Source: Dehalococcoidia bacterium
Lineage (GTDB): Bacteria; Chloroflexota; Dehalococcoidia; GIF9; AB-539-J10
Direction of reading: 5' to 3'
Assembly (NCBI GenBank): GCA_004375885.1
Contig: SOJG01000094.1
Span: 1-13,058, forward strand
Length of the DNA stretch: 13,058 nucleotides
Position numbers and translations under genes: made by a program. The number at the start of each line of letters is the position of its first letter. Position 1 is the stretch's first letter. The notes beneath the pieces were generated by a model. It made no database searches, was not told where the DNA came from, and saw only the letters and a list, made by a program, of their open reading frames with translations. Shown in pieces: positions 6,322 to 13,054 of this stretch.

Positions 6322-8781
6322 ATGAGTACCGGATTTGAGAGGTTCTCTGAAGGAGCCCGCAGGGTTCTGACTCGGGCTCAAGGAGAGGCGCAACGCTTGG
6401 GCCACAGTTACATCGATACGGAGCACATGTTGCTGGGGATAGCGGGGGAGGAATCGGGGATTGCGGCCAAGGTGCTGACTAATCTGGGTGTCTCGATGAG
6501 CAAGATACAGGCGGCTGTGGAATTTGTTATCGGAAAGGGAGAGCGTCGAGCTACCAGTGGAGATATTGACCTCGCTCCTCGGGCGAAAAGGGCTATCGAA
6601 TTTGCGGTAGATGAGGCACGTCGTCTCAATTCCAGCTATATCGGTGTTGAGCATCTTCTGCTTGGGTTGCTGCGGGAAAGCGAAGGGGTAGCCTTCAGTG
6701 TTTTGGAGAGCTTTGGCATTACGTTGGAGCGAGCCCGTGACGAGGTCAGTCGAGTTGTCAGGCAGGAATCTGTGCGAGCTCGCGCCACAGGTCGCGTTGC
6801 CTCGCGTACACCGACCTTGGATCAACTCGGTACCGATTTAACTGGCCTGGCCCGGGCGGACAAACTTGACCCTATTGTTGGGCGTCACAAAGAGATCGAG
6901 CGGATAATTCAAATACTGAGCCGTCGCACCAAGAACAACCCCGCGCTTATCGGTGAAGCAGGTGTAGGCAAGACAGCCATTATTGAAGGGTTAGCGCAGC
7001 GTATAGTAGCTGGAGAGATTCCTGAGGTATTGCAGGGCAAGAGAATAATCGCCTTAGATATAGGTGCCTTGGTGGCGGGAACGAAGTATCGGGGCGAGTT
7101 TGAGGAGAGGATGAAGAGGGTCATTGAGGAAGATAAAACGGCTGGCAATTGCATCTTGTTTATCGATGAAATGCAGACCATAGTTGGTGCTGGAGCGGCC
7201 GAGGGTGCGGTCGACGCCTCTAACCTCCTGAAGCCCGCGTTGTCCCGTGGCGAGATACAGGTTATCGGTGCCACTACCCTGGACGATTACCGCAAATATG
7301 TGGAGAAAGACCCCGCTTTGGAACGGCGGTTTCAACCTGTTCTGGTGGCCGAGCCCACGGTGGAGGAGACTCTGGATATACTGCGGGGCATTAAACATAG
7401 ATATGAGGAGTTTCACCAATTGGATATAAGCGACGAGGCCTTACAGATGGCAGCGCCGCTGGCCACCAGATATATAGCGGACCGCTTCTTACCCGATAAG
7501 GCCATTGATTTGATAGATGAAGCAAGCTCTCGAGTGCGCATCAAACGTGGTAGCGCCCCCATCGGCTTGGCCGAGGCAAGGCGGGCGCTGGAAAGCGTAC
7601 GCAAGGAGAAAGAGGCGGCCATCGCAAGTCAACAGTATGAGTACTCCAGTGAGTTGCGTGACCGTGAGCTTCAGCTAACGGAGAAGCTTGAGGTCATGGA
7701 GAAGGAGTGGAAAGTTAAGCAGGAACAGGGCCGGCCCGTGGTTACCTCGGAGGATATTGCCGAGGTAGCCAGCATGTGGACGGGCATACCTGTGGTAAAG
7801 TTGACTATCGATGAAACCAGCCGGCTTCTGCAGATGGAGGAGGCTCTACATCGTCGTATCATAGGTCAGGATGAGGCCATAGCAACCATCGCCAAAGCGG
7901 TAAGGAGGGCTCGAGCTGGGCTGAAGGACCCCAGGCGTCCCATTGGCGTCTTCATCTTCCTGGGTCCCACTGGAGTCGGCAAGACTGAATTGGTAAGGGC
8001 CTTGGCCGAGTTTATGTTTGGTGGAGAAGATGCTTTGGTCAGGCTCGACATGTCGGAGTTTATGGAGCGTCACACTGTAGCTCGTTTAGTTGGAGCACCA
8101 CCCGGTTATATCGGTTATGAGGAAGGCGGTCAATTAACTGAGGCAGTAAGGCGGAAGTCCTATTGTGCTATTCTGCTGGACGAGGTCGAAAAGGCCCATT
8201 ATGATGTATTCAATATATTGCTCCAGATCTTCGATGATGGTCATTTGACCGATGCCAAAGGGCGCAGGGTTGATTTCCGTAATAGCATCATAGTCATGAC
8301 CAGCAATGTCGGTGCCGAGCTTATTAAGCGCGATATGACCCTCGGTTTTGCTGCTCACGTCGACGGCGAGGGGAAACAGCAGATGGAGTACGGGAAAATG
8401 AAGAAACAGGTGCTCGACAAGATGAAGGAAAAATTCCGGCCTGAGTTCCTTAACCGTATTGATGACACAGTCGTGTTCCATGCTTTAAGCAAAGAGCATA
8501 TCCGCCAGATTGTTGACCTGATGCTTAACCAGGTTGTCGCTTCTCTTGCAGAGAAGAATATCACGTTGCAAGTAACTGATGAAGCTAGGGATTTTATAGG
8601 CAACAAGGGTTATGACCCTGTTTTTGGAGCCCGCCCCTTGCGTCGGACCATCCAGAATTTGGTTGAGGATCCGCTCTCCGAAGCTTTGCTTCGTGGGGAG
8701 TTCCTGCCTGGAGACACGGTGGTGGTGGACTGTGTCGAGGAGAGAATCGTAATGAGGCCACTGGTTAAGGAGGCCGCTTAA
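6322..8781 (+). CDS. clpC: ATP-dependent Clp protease ATP-binding subunit ClpC
   Basis: Hexameric AAA+ unfoldase that feeds substrates to ClpP; cytoplasmic. The 819 residues match ClpC. Domains in order: the Clp N domain as two repeats (about 1-148); first AAA module with Walker A GEAGVGKT (211-218) and Walker B ILFIDE (D282, E283); a UVR-type coiled linker rich in Arg, Lys and Glu (about 425-460), which separates ClpC from ClpA and, with its small size, from ClpB; second AAA module with Walker A GPTGVGKT (548-555) and Walker B ILLDE (D620, E621); the ClpP-docking tripeptide LGF (674-676); and the C-terminal D2 small domain. One oddity: residues after the first Walker B read DEMQT where DE(L/I)HT is usual. 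It heads a + strand operon from a clear promoter. ClpP and any McsA/McsB adaptors are not in the window. Confidence 0.97.
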   Translation: MSTGFERFSEGARRVLTRAQGEAQRLGHSYIDTEHMLLGIAGEESGIAAKVLTNLGVSMSKIQAAVEFVIGKGERRATSGDIDLAPRAKRAIEFAVDEARRLNSSYIGVEHLLLGLLRESEGVAFSVLESFGITLERARDEVSRVVRQESVRARATGRVASRTPTLDQLGTDLTGLARADKLDPIVGRHKEIERIIQILSRRTKNNPALIGEAGVGKTAIIEGLAQRIVAGEIPEVLQGKRIIALDIGALVAGTKYRGEFEERMKRVIEEDKTAGNCILFIDEMQTIVGAGAAEGAVDASNLLKPALSRGEIQVIGATTLDDYRKYVEKDPALERRFQPVLVAEPTVEETLDILRGIKHRYEEFHQLDISDEALQMAAPLATRYIADRFLPDKAIDLIDEASSRVRIKRGSAPIGLAEARRALESVRKEKEAAIASQQYEYSSELRDRELQLTEKLEVMEKEWKVKQEQGRPVVTSEDIAEVASMWTGIPVVKLTIDETSRLLQMEEALHRRIIGQDEAIATIAKAVRRARAGLKDPRRPIGVFIFLGPTGVGKTELVRALAEFMFGGEDALVRLDMSEFMERHTVARLVGAPPGYIGYEEGGQLTEAVRRKSYCAILLDEVEKAHYDVFNILLQIFDDGHLTDAKGRRVDFRNSIIVMTSNVGAELIKRDMTLGFAAHVDGEGKQQMEYGKMKKQVLDKMKEKFRPEFLNRIDDTVVFHALSKEHIRQIVDLMLNQVVASLAEKNITLQVTDEARDFIGNKGYDPVFGARPLRRTIQNLVEDPLSEALLRGEFLPGDTVVVDCVEERIVMRPLVKEAA
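8767..8773 (+). promoter_or_regulatory. Shine-Dalgarno sequence of the biotin carrier gene
   Basis: AAGGAGG lies inside the last clpC codons, 10 bases before the ATG at 8784, which indicates coupled expression with clpC. Confidence 0.7.
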
Positions 8782-8783
8782 AC

Positions 8784-9014
8784 ATGGCCAGAGAAGTAGT
8801 CGAGGCCCCGCTGCCCGGGAGAATAGTGAGTGTTGAGGTATCTGCGGGCGATACGGTTAAGCAGGGTGGTGTGATCTGTATCATAGAGGCTATGAAGATG
8901 TTAAATCCCATATTATCTCCAGAAGAAGCCTCAGTCGTAGAGGTGGCAGTTGCACCGGGGCAGACGGTCAAGACTGGGGAAAAACTAGCAGTTATCGAGT
9001 ACCAGTTATCCTAG
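8784..9014 (+). CDS. Stand-alone biotin/lipoyl attachment protein (biotin carboxyl carrier)
   Basis: A 76-residue protein that is a single biotinyl domain. The biotin-acceptor motif is EAMKM (35-39), with K38 the predicted lysine for biotin ligase; the paired half-motif is GRIVSVEV near the N-terminus and the fold closes with GEKLAVIEY. It is shorter than acetyl-CoA carboxylase AccB (about 150 residues), lacking the Pro/Ala-rich leader, and resembles the small carriers of acyl-CoA carboxylases, methylmalonyl-CoA or oxaloacetate decarboxylases and split pyruvate carboxylases. EAMKM rather than a DKA-type lysine site argues for biotin over lipoate. It starts 2 bases after the clpC stop and ends 9 bases before radA, so it shares their transcript, yet no carboxylase subunit is nearby. 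Which carboxylase it serves cannot be told here. Confidence 0.9.
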   Translation: MAREVVEAPLPGRIVSVEVSAGDTVKQGGVICIIEAMKMLNPILSPEEASVVEVAVAPGQTVKTGEKLAVIEYQLS

Positions 9015-9023
9015 CCAGCGGAC

Positions 9024-10445
9024 TTGAGATCGAACAGTCGCAGCAAATCCGGACCCAGAAGCGTTTTCATTTGTCAGCAGTGTGGCAAGGAAAGCCCCAA
9101 GTGGTTGGGACGCTGTCCTGATTGCCAGGCATGGAATAGCCTGGTAGAAACGAGGGTAACTTCATCCCGTGGTCCCAGCCAGCTTTACTCTGAACGGAAT
9201 AGGCCTCAGGAGCTTTCCCAAGTATCGAAAGGGGACTTTCCTCGCTTTCACCTTGGTTTTGCTGAAGCAAATCGAGTGCTGGGTGGGGGGCTGGTTCCGG
9301 GCTCTCTTGTTCTCGTAGGTGGCGAACCGGGGATAGGCAAGTCTACGCTCTTGCTCCAGATTTCCGCGATGCTGGCTGAGAATAATGGGATCGTCGCCTA
9401 TGTCTCCGGTGAGGAATCCATTAATCAGGTCAAGCTCAGAAGCGAGCGCCTGGGCATAGGGGGCCGAGGGATATACTTCCTCTCTGAGCCCGATCTGGCT
9501 GCGGTATTGGACCGCTTGCAGGAGCTCTCTCCCAAGCTGGCCATTATTGACTCCATTCAGGCTATGTACTTGGAGGATGTAGCGGGGATGCCGGGCAGTA
9601 TTTCGCAGGTGCGAGAATGTACTTGGAGGCTGGAGAGGTGGGCGAAACAGCGTGATGTGCCCCTGTTGATTGCCGGGCATGTCACCAAAGAAGGTGCCAT
9701 CGCAGGGCCAGGCACGCTGGAACACATTGTTGATGTGGTGCTTTACTTCGAAGGCGAAGCATTTAGCAGTTACCGAGTGTTACGCAGCGTAAAGAATCGT
9801 TTCGGTTCCACTAACGAGGTGGGGATATTCGAGATGAGTGACAGGGGACTCCTGGAAGTAGCCAATCCCTCTCAGGTCTTTTTGTCCGCATATAAGGATG
9901 GGACTATGGGCTCGGTAGTGGTGCCCGTTCTTGAAGGGAATCGCCCTTTGCTCGTAGAGATTCAGGCCCTAACAACTCCTAGCAGTTTTGGTCCGCCAAG
10001 ACGCATCGCCAACGGTGTTGATTTCAATCGATTGCTCTTGATAATCGCTGTCCTTACTAAGCGTGCCGGATTGAAGCTTCACAGTCAGGATATCATAGTC
10101 AACGTTACTGGCGGGTTAAGGGTCAATGAGCCGGCGGTTGATCTGGCAATAGCCTCAGCCATTGCTTCCAGTTTTCGTGACGCGAAGCCGATTTCAGGCC
10201 TGGTTGCTTTGGGAGAGGTGGGGTTGAACGGGGAACTTAGAGGAGTCTCACATGTAGAGAGAAGAATTGCTGAGGCCATCAGGTTGGGCTTTAAGTCCTG
10301 CCTTATGCCCAGGCTTTCCCCAGCTCTGGCAGGTCAAGTGAGACAGTCCGCGCACTCTGCAGACATTCAGCTAATCGAGGCTGACTCGCTGGTTGCGGCT
10401 CTGAGGTCGGCACTTGCTGGGGAGAACAAGAGCCGACGTGCATAG
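9024..10445 (+). CDS. radA: DNA repair protein RadA (Sms)
   Basis: RecA-like ATPase that promotes branch migration and processing of recombination intermediates; cytoplasmic and DNA-bound. The 473 residues cover the expected three parts: an N-terminal C4 zinc finger (C17, C20, C31, C34, within CQQCGKESPKWLGRCPDC), a RecA-type core with Walker A GEPGIGKST (100-108) and the RadA-specific KNRFG (257-261), and a C-terminal Lon-protease-like domain (about 290-460) that serves as a structural DNA-binding scaffold. The start is TTG at 9024, 9 bases after the biotin carrier stop; the site before it is weak, and no better start precedes the zinc finger. It is the third gene of the clpC operon. Confidence 0.96.
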   Translation: MRSNSRSKSGPRSVFICQQCGKESPKWLGRCPDCQAWNSLVETRVTSSRGPSQLYSERNRPQELSQVSKGDFPRFHLGFAEANRVLGGGLVPGSLVLVGGEPGIGKSTLLLQISAMLAENNGIVAYVSGEESINQVKLRSERLGIGGRGIYFLSEPDLAAVLDRLQELSPKLAIIDSIQAMYLEDVAGMPGSISQVRECTWRLERWAKQRDVPLLIAGHVTKEGAIAGPGTLEHIVDVVLYFEGEAFSSYRVLRSVKNRFGSTNEVGIFEMSDRGLLEVANPSQVFLSAYKDGTMGSVVVPVLEGNRPLLVEIQALTTPSSFGPPRRIANGVDFNRLLLIIAVLTKRAGLKLHSQDIIVNVTGGLRVNEPAVDLAIASAIASSFRDAKPISGLVALGEVGLNGELRGVSHVERRIAEAIRLGFKSCLMPRLSPALAGQVRQSAHSADIQLIEADSLVAALRSALAGENKSRRA

Positions 10446-10463
10446 GGCAAGAGCACGAGACAG

Positions 10464-10509
10464 GAACAGAAGGAGGAATTCGTTGCAGTTAGATTCTTAT
10501 CTCCTGTTC
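10464..10509 (+). promoter_or_regulatory. Possible hairpin hiding a strong ribosome binding site
   Basis: In the gap after radA (10446-10558) the AGGAG at 10471-10475 can pair with CTCCT at 10501-10505, extended after a 3-base bulge by GAAC (10464-10467) with GTTC (10506-10509). This would bury the AAGGAGG at 10470-10476. The pairing is only nine base pairs and is unproven. Confidence 0.3.
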
Positions 10510-10566
10510 GCCAATTTAGGAACAAGTTTGCAGCCTTCCCGCATTGAGAAGTGTGGTCATGCATAA
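10483..10566 (+). CDS. Possible 27-codon leader ORF before ispD
   Basis: A short frame starts at TTG 10483, 6 bases after a strong AAGGAGG (10470-10476), and ends at TAA 10564-10566, so it overlaps the ispD ATG at 10559. The peptide begins MQLDSYLLF and resembles nothing I recognise. Its good ribosome site and overlapping stop suggest a coupling leader for ispD. It could also be the remnant of a lost gene or a chance frame. The TTG start and small size keep confidence low. Confidence 0.35.
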   Translation: MQLDSYLLFANLGTSLQPSRIEKCGHA

Positions 10567-11236
10567 GGACAGTAAGTTAGGAGTGGTCATAGTGGCTGGC
10601 GGGCTCAGCCAGCGCATGGCGGGCATAAACAAGCTCTTTGTCCCTCTAAAGGGAAGGCCCTTGTTGGCCTGGTCTGTGGATGCTTGTCAGAAACACCGGT
10701 TGGTCCGGCAGGTAGTCCTGGTATTGAACGATAAGGATTTGGCTCGCGGGTGGAAATTGCAGGAACAGAGGGGTTGGTCTAAAGCTACTTTATGCCCAGG
10801 TGGCGCACGGCGACAGGATTCGGTGACGGAAGGCCTCAGACGTATAAGGGATTGTGATTGGGTCATGATTCATGATGGAGCTCGGCCTTTCTTGACTCCG
10901 GATTTGATTGACGATGGCGTGAAGGTAGTCGAGGAGATTGGGGCCGCTGCGGCGGCAGTGCCAGTCAAGGATACTATTAAGGTCGCCGCTGACGACAGAC
11001 TGGTAGGGGAAACACTTCAGCGCGACAGGGTGTGGGTAGCGCAGACCCCTCAGATATTCAGCTTCGATTTGGTAAGGCAGGCTTATGAGAACCTGACAGC
11101 GGAGGTTACCGATGATGCCGCCGCCGTGGAATGCCTGGGCCATAAGGTGCAGCTCTATATGGGTGATTACAGGAATATAAAGGTGACCACATCGGAGGAT
11201 TTGGCATTGGCACGCATCATCGCCAAGAGCATGTGA
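10559..11236 (+). CDS. ispD: 2-C-methyl-D-erythritol 4-phosphate cytidylyltransferase
   Basis: Third step of the non-mevalonate (MEP) isoprenoid pathway: CTP plus MEP gives CDP-methylerythritol, in the cytoplasm. The 225-residue product fits the family (about 220-240). The nucleotide-binding N-terminus VVIVAGGLSQRM carries R19 and, further on, K25, in place of the usual AAGxGxRM...K pattern; HDGARPF is the family's second signature, and the end has VTDDAAAVE. The ATG at 10559 is chosen over in-frame TTG 10544 and GTG 10553 because it gives a normal N-terminus; the site before it is weak (GAGAAG), and translation may depend on the leader frame ending at 10566. Its partner ispF follows after 102 bases, the common pairing for this pathway. 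Confidence 0.94.
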   Translation: MHKDSKLGVVIVAGGLSQRMAGINKLFVPLKGRPLLAWSVDACQKHRLVRQVVLVLNDKDLARGWKLQEQRGWSKATLCPGGARRQDSVTEGLRRIRDCDWVMIHDGARPFLTPDLIDDGVKVVEEIGAAAAAVPVKDTIKVAADDRLVGETLQRDRVWVAQTPQIFSFDLVRQAYENLTAEVTDDAAAVECLGHKVQLYMGDYRNIKVTTSEDLALARIIAKSM

Positions 11237-11338
11237 TTGCCCGCGTGTATAATATATGGCGCGATGTTTGCGTGAGAAGTGGGGCACAGATAGCGGTAAG
11301 CGGCACATCGTAGAAGAGCTTATTCGTGGAAGCATCAG

Positions 11339-11839
11339 ATGCGAGAGGGATTGAGGGTTGGCATTGGCTGTGATAGCCATCCCCTGATTTCCGGGCGAAG
11401 GCTAGTTCTGGGAGGCGTTGAAATCCCTTATGACAAAGGCCTGTCAGGTTGGAGCGATGCTGATGTGGCTATCCACGCCATAATAGATGCCTTATGCGGC
11501 GCGGCTGATCTGGGCGATATCGGCGCCTTATTCCCTTCTCAGAAACCGGAATATGAGAATATTTCAAGCTTGGTCTTGTTAAGCAAGACCGGTGAACTGC
11601 TTACAGCCAAAGGACTCACTATAGCCAACATTGATGTTACCATCATAGCGAAAAACCCCAAGCTTTCTTCTTTCATCCCTGAAATGAGGAGACGCATAGG
11701 CCAGGCTTTAGGTACAGATTCAACACGGGTGACGATCAAAGCCACCACCACCAACGGTTTGGGGTTCATCGGCAGGGGAGAGGGCATAGCTGCCCAGGCC
11801 GTGGCTTTAATCTGGAGAGAAAGAACGCTCGAAGGTTAG
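11339..11839 (+). CDS. ispF: 2-C-methyl-D-erythritol 2,4-cyclodiphosphate synthase
   Basis: Fifth step of the MEP pathway: cyclises CDP-ME 2-phosphate to MEcPP with loss of CMP, as a cytoplasmic trimer with zinc. The 166 residues match the family. Metal ligands are D12, H14 and H46 (GIGCDSH and SDADVAIHAIIDAL). The cytidine and trimer signature near the end is TTTNGLGFIGRGEGIAAQAV. The residue before SDAD is Trp (W38), where E. coli has the active-site loop residue H34. The start is ATG 11339 behind a weak GGAAG; TTG 11351 would give the textbook MRVGIG start but has no properly spaced ribosome site. It is the last gene of the clpC-ispF group; cysS, which follows ispF in some relatives, is not here. 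The 102-base gap before it holds a lone TATAAT and a 32-codon frame, neither convincing. Confidence 0.95.
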   Translation: MREGLRVGIGCDSHPLISGRRLVLGGVEIPYDKGLSGWSDADVAIHAIIDALCGAADLGDIGALFPSQKPEYENISSLVLLSKTGELLTAKGLTIANIDVTIIAKNPKLSSFIPEMRRRIGQALGTDSTRVTIKATTTNGLGFIGRGEGIAAQAVALIWRERTLEG

Positions 11840-11874
11840 GAGAGGCAAGCAGGATTCAATCATTCATGTAGAGG

Positions 11875-11903
11875 CTGAGGAAGGGGATTCCCTCGGTCCT
11901 CAG
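11875..11903. terminator. Hairpin between convergent genes, possible weak bidirectional terminator
   Basis: CTGAGGA (11875-11881) pairs with TCCTCAG (11897-11903), with an inner AGGG/CCCT stem (11882-11885 with 11890-11893). It lies where ispF and the minus-strand orphan converge and covers the orphan's stop codon. A second G5/C5 hairpin is at 11912-11924. Neither has a U tract on either strand, so intrinsic termination is doubtful. Confidence 0.3.
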
Positions 11904-12196
11904 TGAGACTCGGGGGCTTCCCCCTTACTTACTATCATTTCATAACTTAGCTCACCCTCTTGCCAGCAGATCACAAATCTGACCTTCTTCCCCTCTATTA
12001 AGTACCCATCGCTCTGACTGCGGAGCTTTCCGAAGTCCACTGATTCCAGGAAGGTTTTGAGAAGCTCAATCTTCCCCTCAAGCTTTCTGTGCTTGCCCCC
12101 GCTTTCCATATATCGGTTTACCGAATTCTGGAATTCCTCCCTGGCTGTGGTTTCTATACAGTGGTAGAGAGTAGGGAAAAGCTCTATACAGTCCAT
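11900..12196 (-). CDS. Hypothetical protein, 98 residues
   Basis: I do not recognise this protein. It begins MDCIELFPTLYHCIE and is hydrophilic, without a signal peptide, membrane span or metal motif. A basic, helical middle (about residues 30-52, with KLEGKIELLKTFLE) is followed by what looks like alternating strands (YLIEGKKVRFVICW, ELSYEMIV), an alpha/beta pattern of a small soluble domain. The ATG at 12196 has only a weak GGTGAT upstream, 12 bases away. It runs convergent to ispF and divergent from the DUF134 regulator, sharing a 119-base promoter region with it; control by that regulator is possible. The coherent secondary-structure pattern and absence of a competing + strand gene favour a real gene, but only moderately. 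Confidence 0.6.
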   Translation of the reverse strand: MDCIELFPTLYHCIETTAREEFQNSVNRYMESGGKHRKLEGKIELLKTFLESVDFGKLRSQSDGYLIEGKKVRFVICWQEGELSYEMIVSKGEAPESH

Positions 12197-12228
12197 ATTT
12201 CTATTTGTATCACCAAGCGGTGGCTATG

Positions 12229-12246
12229 GTCAAAATTTGACAAATT
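12229..12246. promoter_or_regulatory. Overlapping palindromes over the DUF134 promoter, candidate operator
   Basis: Two perfect inverted repeats share bases: GTCAAA-A-TTTGAC at 12229-12241 and AATTTG-A-CAAATT at 12234-12246. They cover the -35 box (12237-12242). Related CAAATTCG and CAAAATTCG copies lie at 12241-12248 and 12283-12291. The placement is that expected of a repressor site. Confidence 0.5.
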
Positions 12247-12265
12247 CGACAGGGTCTATTATCAT
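12237..12265 (+). promoter_or_regulatory. Predicted sigma-70-type promoter for the DUF134 gene
   Basis: A consensus TTGACA (12237-12242) and TATCAT (12260-12265) stand 17 bases apart, with a predicted start near 12272 and a 44-base leader. GGGGT at 12303-12307 is the likely ribosome site for the ATG at 12316. Confidence 0.7.
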
Positions 12266-12315
12266 TATTATTGACATATGTTCAAAATTCGTAGCGAAAA
12301 ACGGGGTAATTCCTA

Positions 12316-12783
12316 ATGGCTAGACCAGCGAAGCTCCGACGTGTTGCTCAGTTGCCGAGTGTAGGTTTTTTCAGGCCGGTGGGGATTCCTGCGAGTGATT
12401 TACAGGGTATTCGCCTTTCACTTGAGGAACTTGAGTCTATCCGTCTTAAGGACTTAGAGGGGCTGGAACAGGAAGAGTGCGCGCAGCAGATGCGTATTTC
12501 CAGGCCGACCTTCCATCGCATACTAGAATCGGCTCGGAAAAAGCTGGCCGATGCCCTGATTACCGGTAAGGCGATACAAATCGAAGGAGGCAACTTTGAG
12601 CTTGCCCAGCGTCTCTTCAAATGTGGCAATGATGGACATGAGTGGAATGTGCCTTTTGAGGCAATGGCACAGAAACTTCCTCTGTCCTGCCCAAAATGCT
12701 TAAGCGGGAATATCCAGCGCATGCCTTTATTTGATCGGGAAAGGGGATGTGGCAGGAGGTTTCGTGGTGGCAGGCGATGGTGA
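12316..12783 (+). CDS. DUF134 (UPF0251) family DNA-binding protein
   Basis: Predicted small transcription regulator of 155 residues. The DUF134 N-terminus is evident (MARPAKLRRV, then G-x-P...L and LEELESIRLKDLEGLEQEECAQQM); residues about 35-80 form a sigma-70 region-4-like helix-turn-helix, with RPTFHRILESARKKLADAL as the recognition part. A second part holds C103, H108 and CPKC (C125, C128), a probable zinc or iron-sulfur ribbon, and the tail is arginine/glycine rich with C145. DUF134 genes in anaerobes and archaea often sit beside NifX/NifB-like dinitrogenase cofactor proteins, Mrp/NBP35 ATPases and DUF5320 genes. Here the next gene is DUF5320-like, which supports the call. Palindromes over its own promoter suggest autoregulation. 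Its target and ligand are unknown. Confidence 0.88.
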   Translation: MARPAKLRRVAQLPSVGFFRPVGIPASDLQGIRLSLEELESIRLKDLEGLEQEECAQQMRISRPTFHRILESARKKLADALITGKAIQIEGGNFELAQRLFKCGNDGHEWNVPFEAMAQKLPLSCPKCLSGNIQRMPLFDRERGCGRRFRGGRRW

Positions 12784-12795
12784 AAAAATAAAAGG

Positions 12796-12807
12796 AAAGG
12801 AGGTGAT
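12796..12807 (+). promoter_or_regulatory. Consensus Shine-Dalgarno sequence of the DUF5320 gene
   Basis: AAAGGAGGTGAT is a full-length match to the 16S anti-SD, with GGAGG ending 8 bases before the ATG at 12812. It decides the start over the open frame reaching back into the DUF134 gene. Confidence 0.9.
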
Positions 12808-12811
12808 AAAG

Positions 12812-13054
12812 ATGCCATTTGGAGATGGAACAGGACCCTTGGGCTTAGGTCCGATGACCGGAAGGGCGGCTGGTTTCTGCGCTGGTTCTGGCAGGCCAGG
12901 CTTCGCCAATCGAATGCCTGGTTACCCCTACCTTTATGGTTACGCTCCCGTAGCGCCGACGTGGCCTAGGTGGGGCTATGGCTTTGGTCGTGGCTTTGGT
13001 CGAGGCTTCCGTCGTGGTTGGCGGAGATGGGGATCTTACGGATACCCTTGGTAG
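12812..13054 (+). CDS. DUF5320-like glycine/arginine-rich small protein
   Basis: An 80-residue protein of unknown function. It opens with MPFGDGTGPLGLGPMTGRAAG, the hallmark of the DUF5320 family, then a Pro/Tyr stretch (about 33-54) and a basic tail built from GFGR units (57-72) rich in Gly, Arg, Trp and aromatic residues. It is likely unstructured in the tail. Family members are found beside NifX-type cofactor proteins and DUF134 regulators in anaerobes, as here, where it follows DUF134 after 28 bases with a perfect ribosome site. A role in metal-cluster handling is suggested only by that company. The stop is 4 bases before the window end, so downstream partners are not visible. Confidence 0.85.
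   Translation: MPFGDGTGPLGLGPMTGRAAGFCAGSGRPGFANRMPGYPYLYGYAPVAPTWPRWGYGFGRGFGRGFRRGWRRWGSYGYPW
12980..13015 (+). repeat. Three 12-base tandem units encoding GFGR/GFRR
   Basis: GGCTTTGGTCGT, GGCTTTGGTCGA and GGCTTCCGTCGT run head to tail in the DUF5320 gene, encoding GFGR, GFGR and GFRR (residues 57-68). The units are in frame, so copy number could vary without a frameshift. Confidence 0.8.

Noticed and set aside
6241..6825. 194-codon open frame antisense to the clpC 5' end
   Set aside because: It crosses the clpC promoter and N domain, and the protein is low in recognisable motifs; it is a shadow of clpC codon use.
9162..9725. 187-codon open frame antisense to radA
   Set aside because: It is opposite the conserved RadA ATPase core and has no supporting signal.
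11248..11253. TATAAT as an ispF promoter
   Set aside because: No -35-like box lies 16-18 bases upstream, and it lacks the TGn of an extended -10.
12271..12276. Second TTGACA as another DUF134 promoter
   Set aside because: No -10-like hexamer occurs 16-18 bases downstream; it lies at the predicted start of the first promoter.
12731..12811. Longer DUF5320 start within the DUF134 gene
   Set aside because: The consensus ribosome site and family N-terminus both point to ATG 12812.
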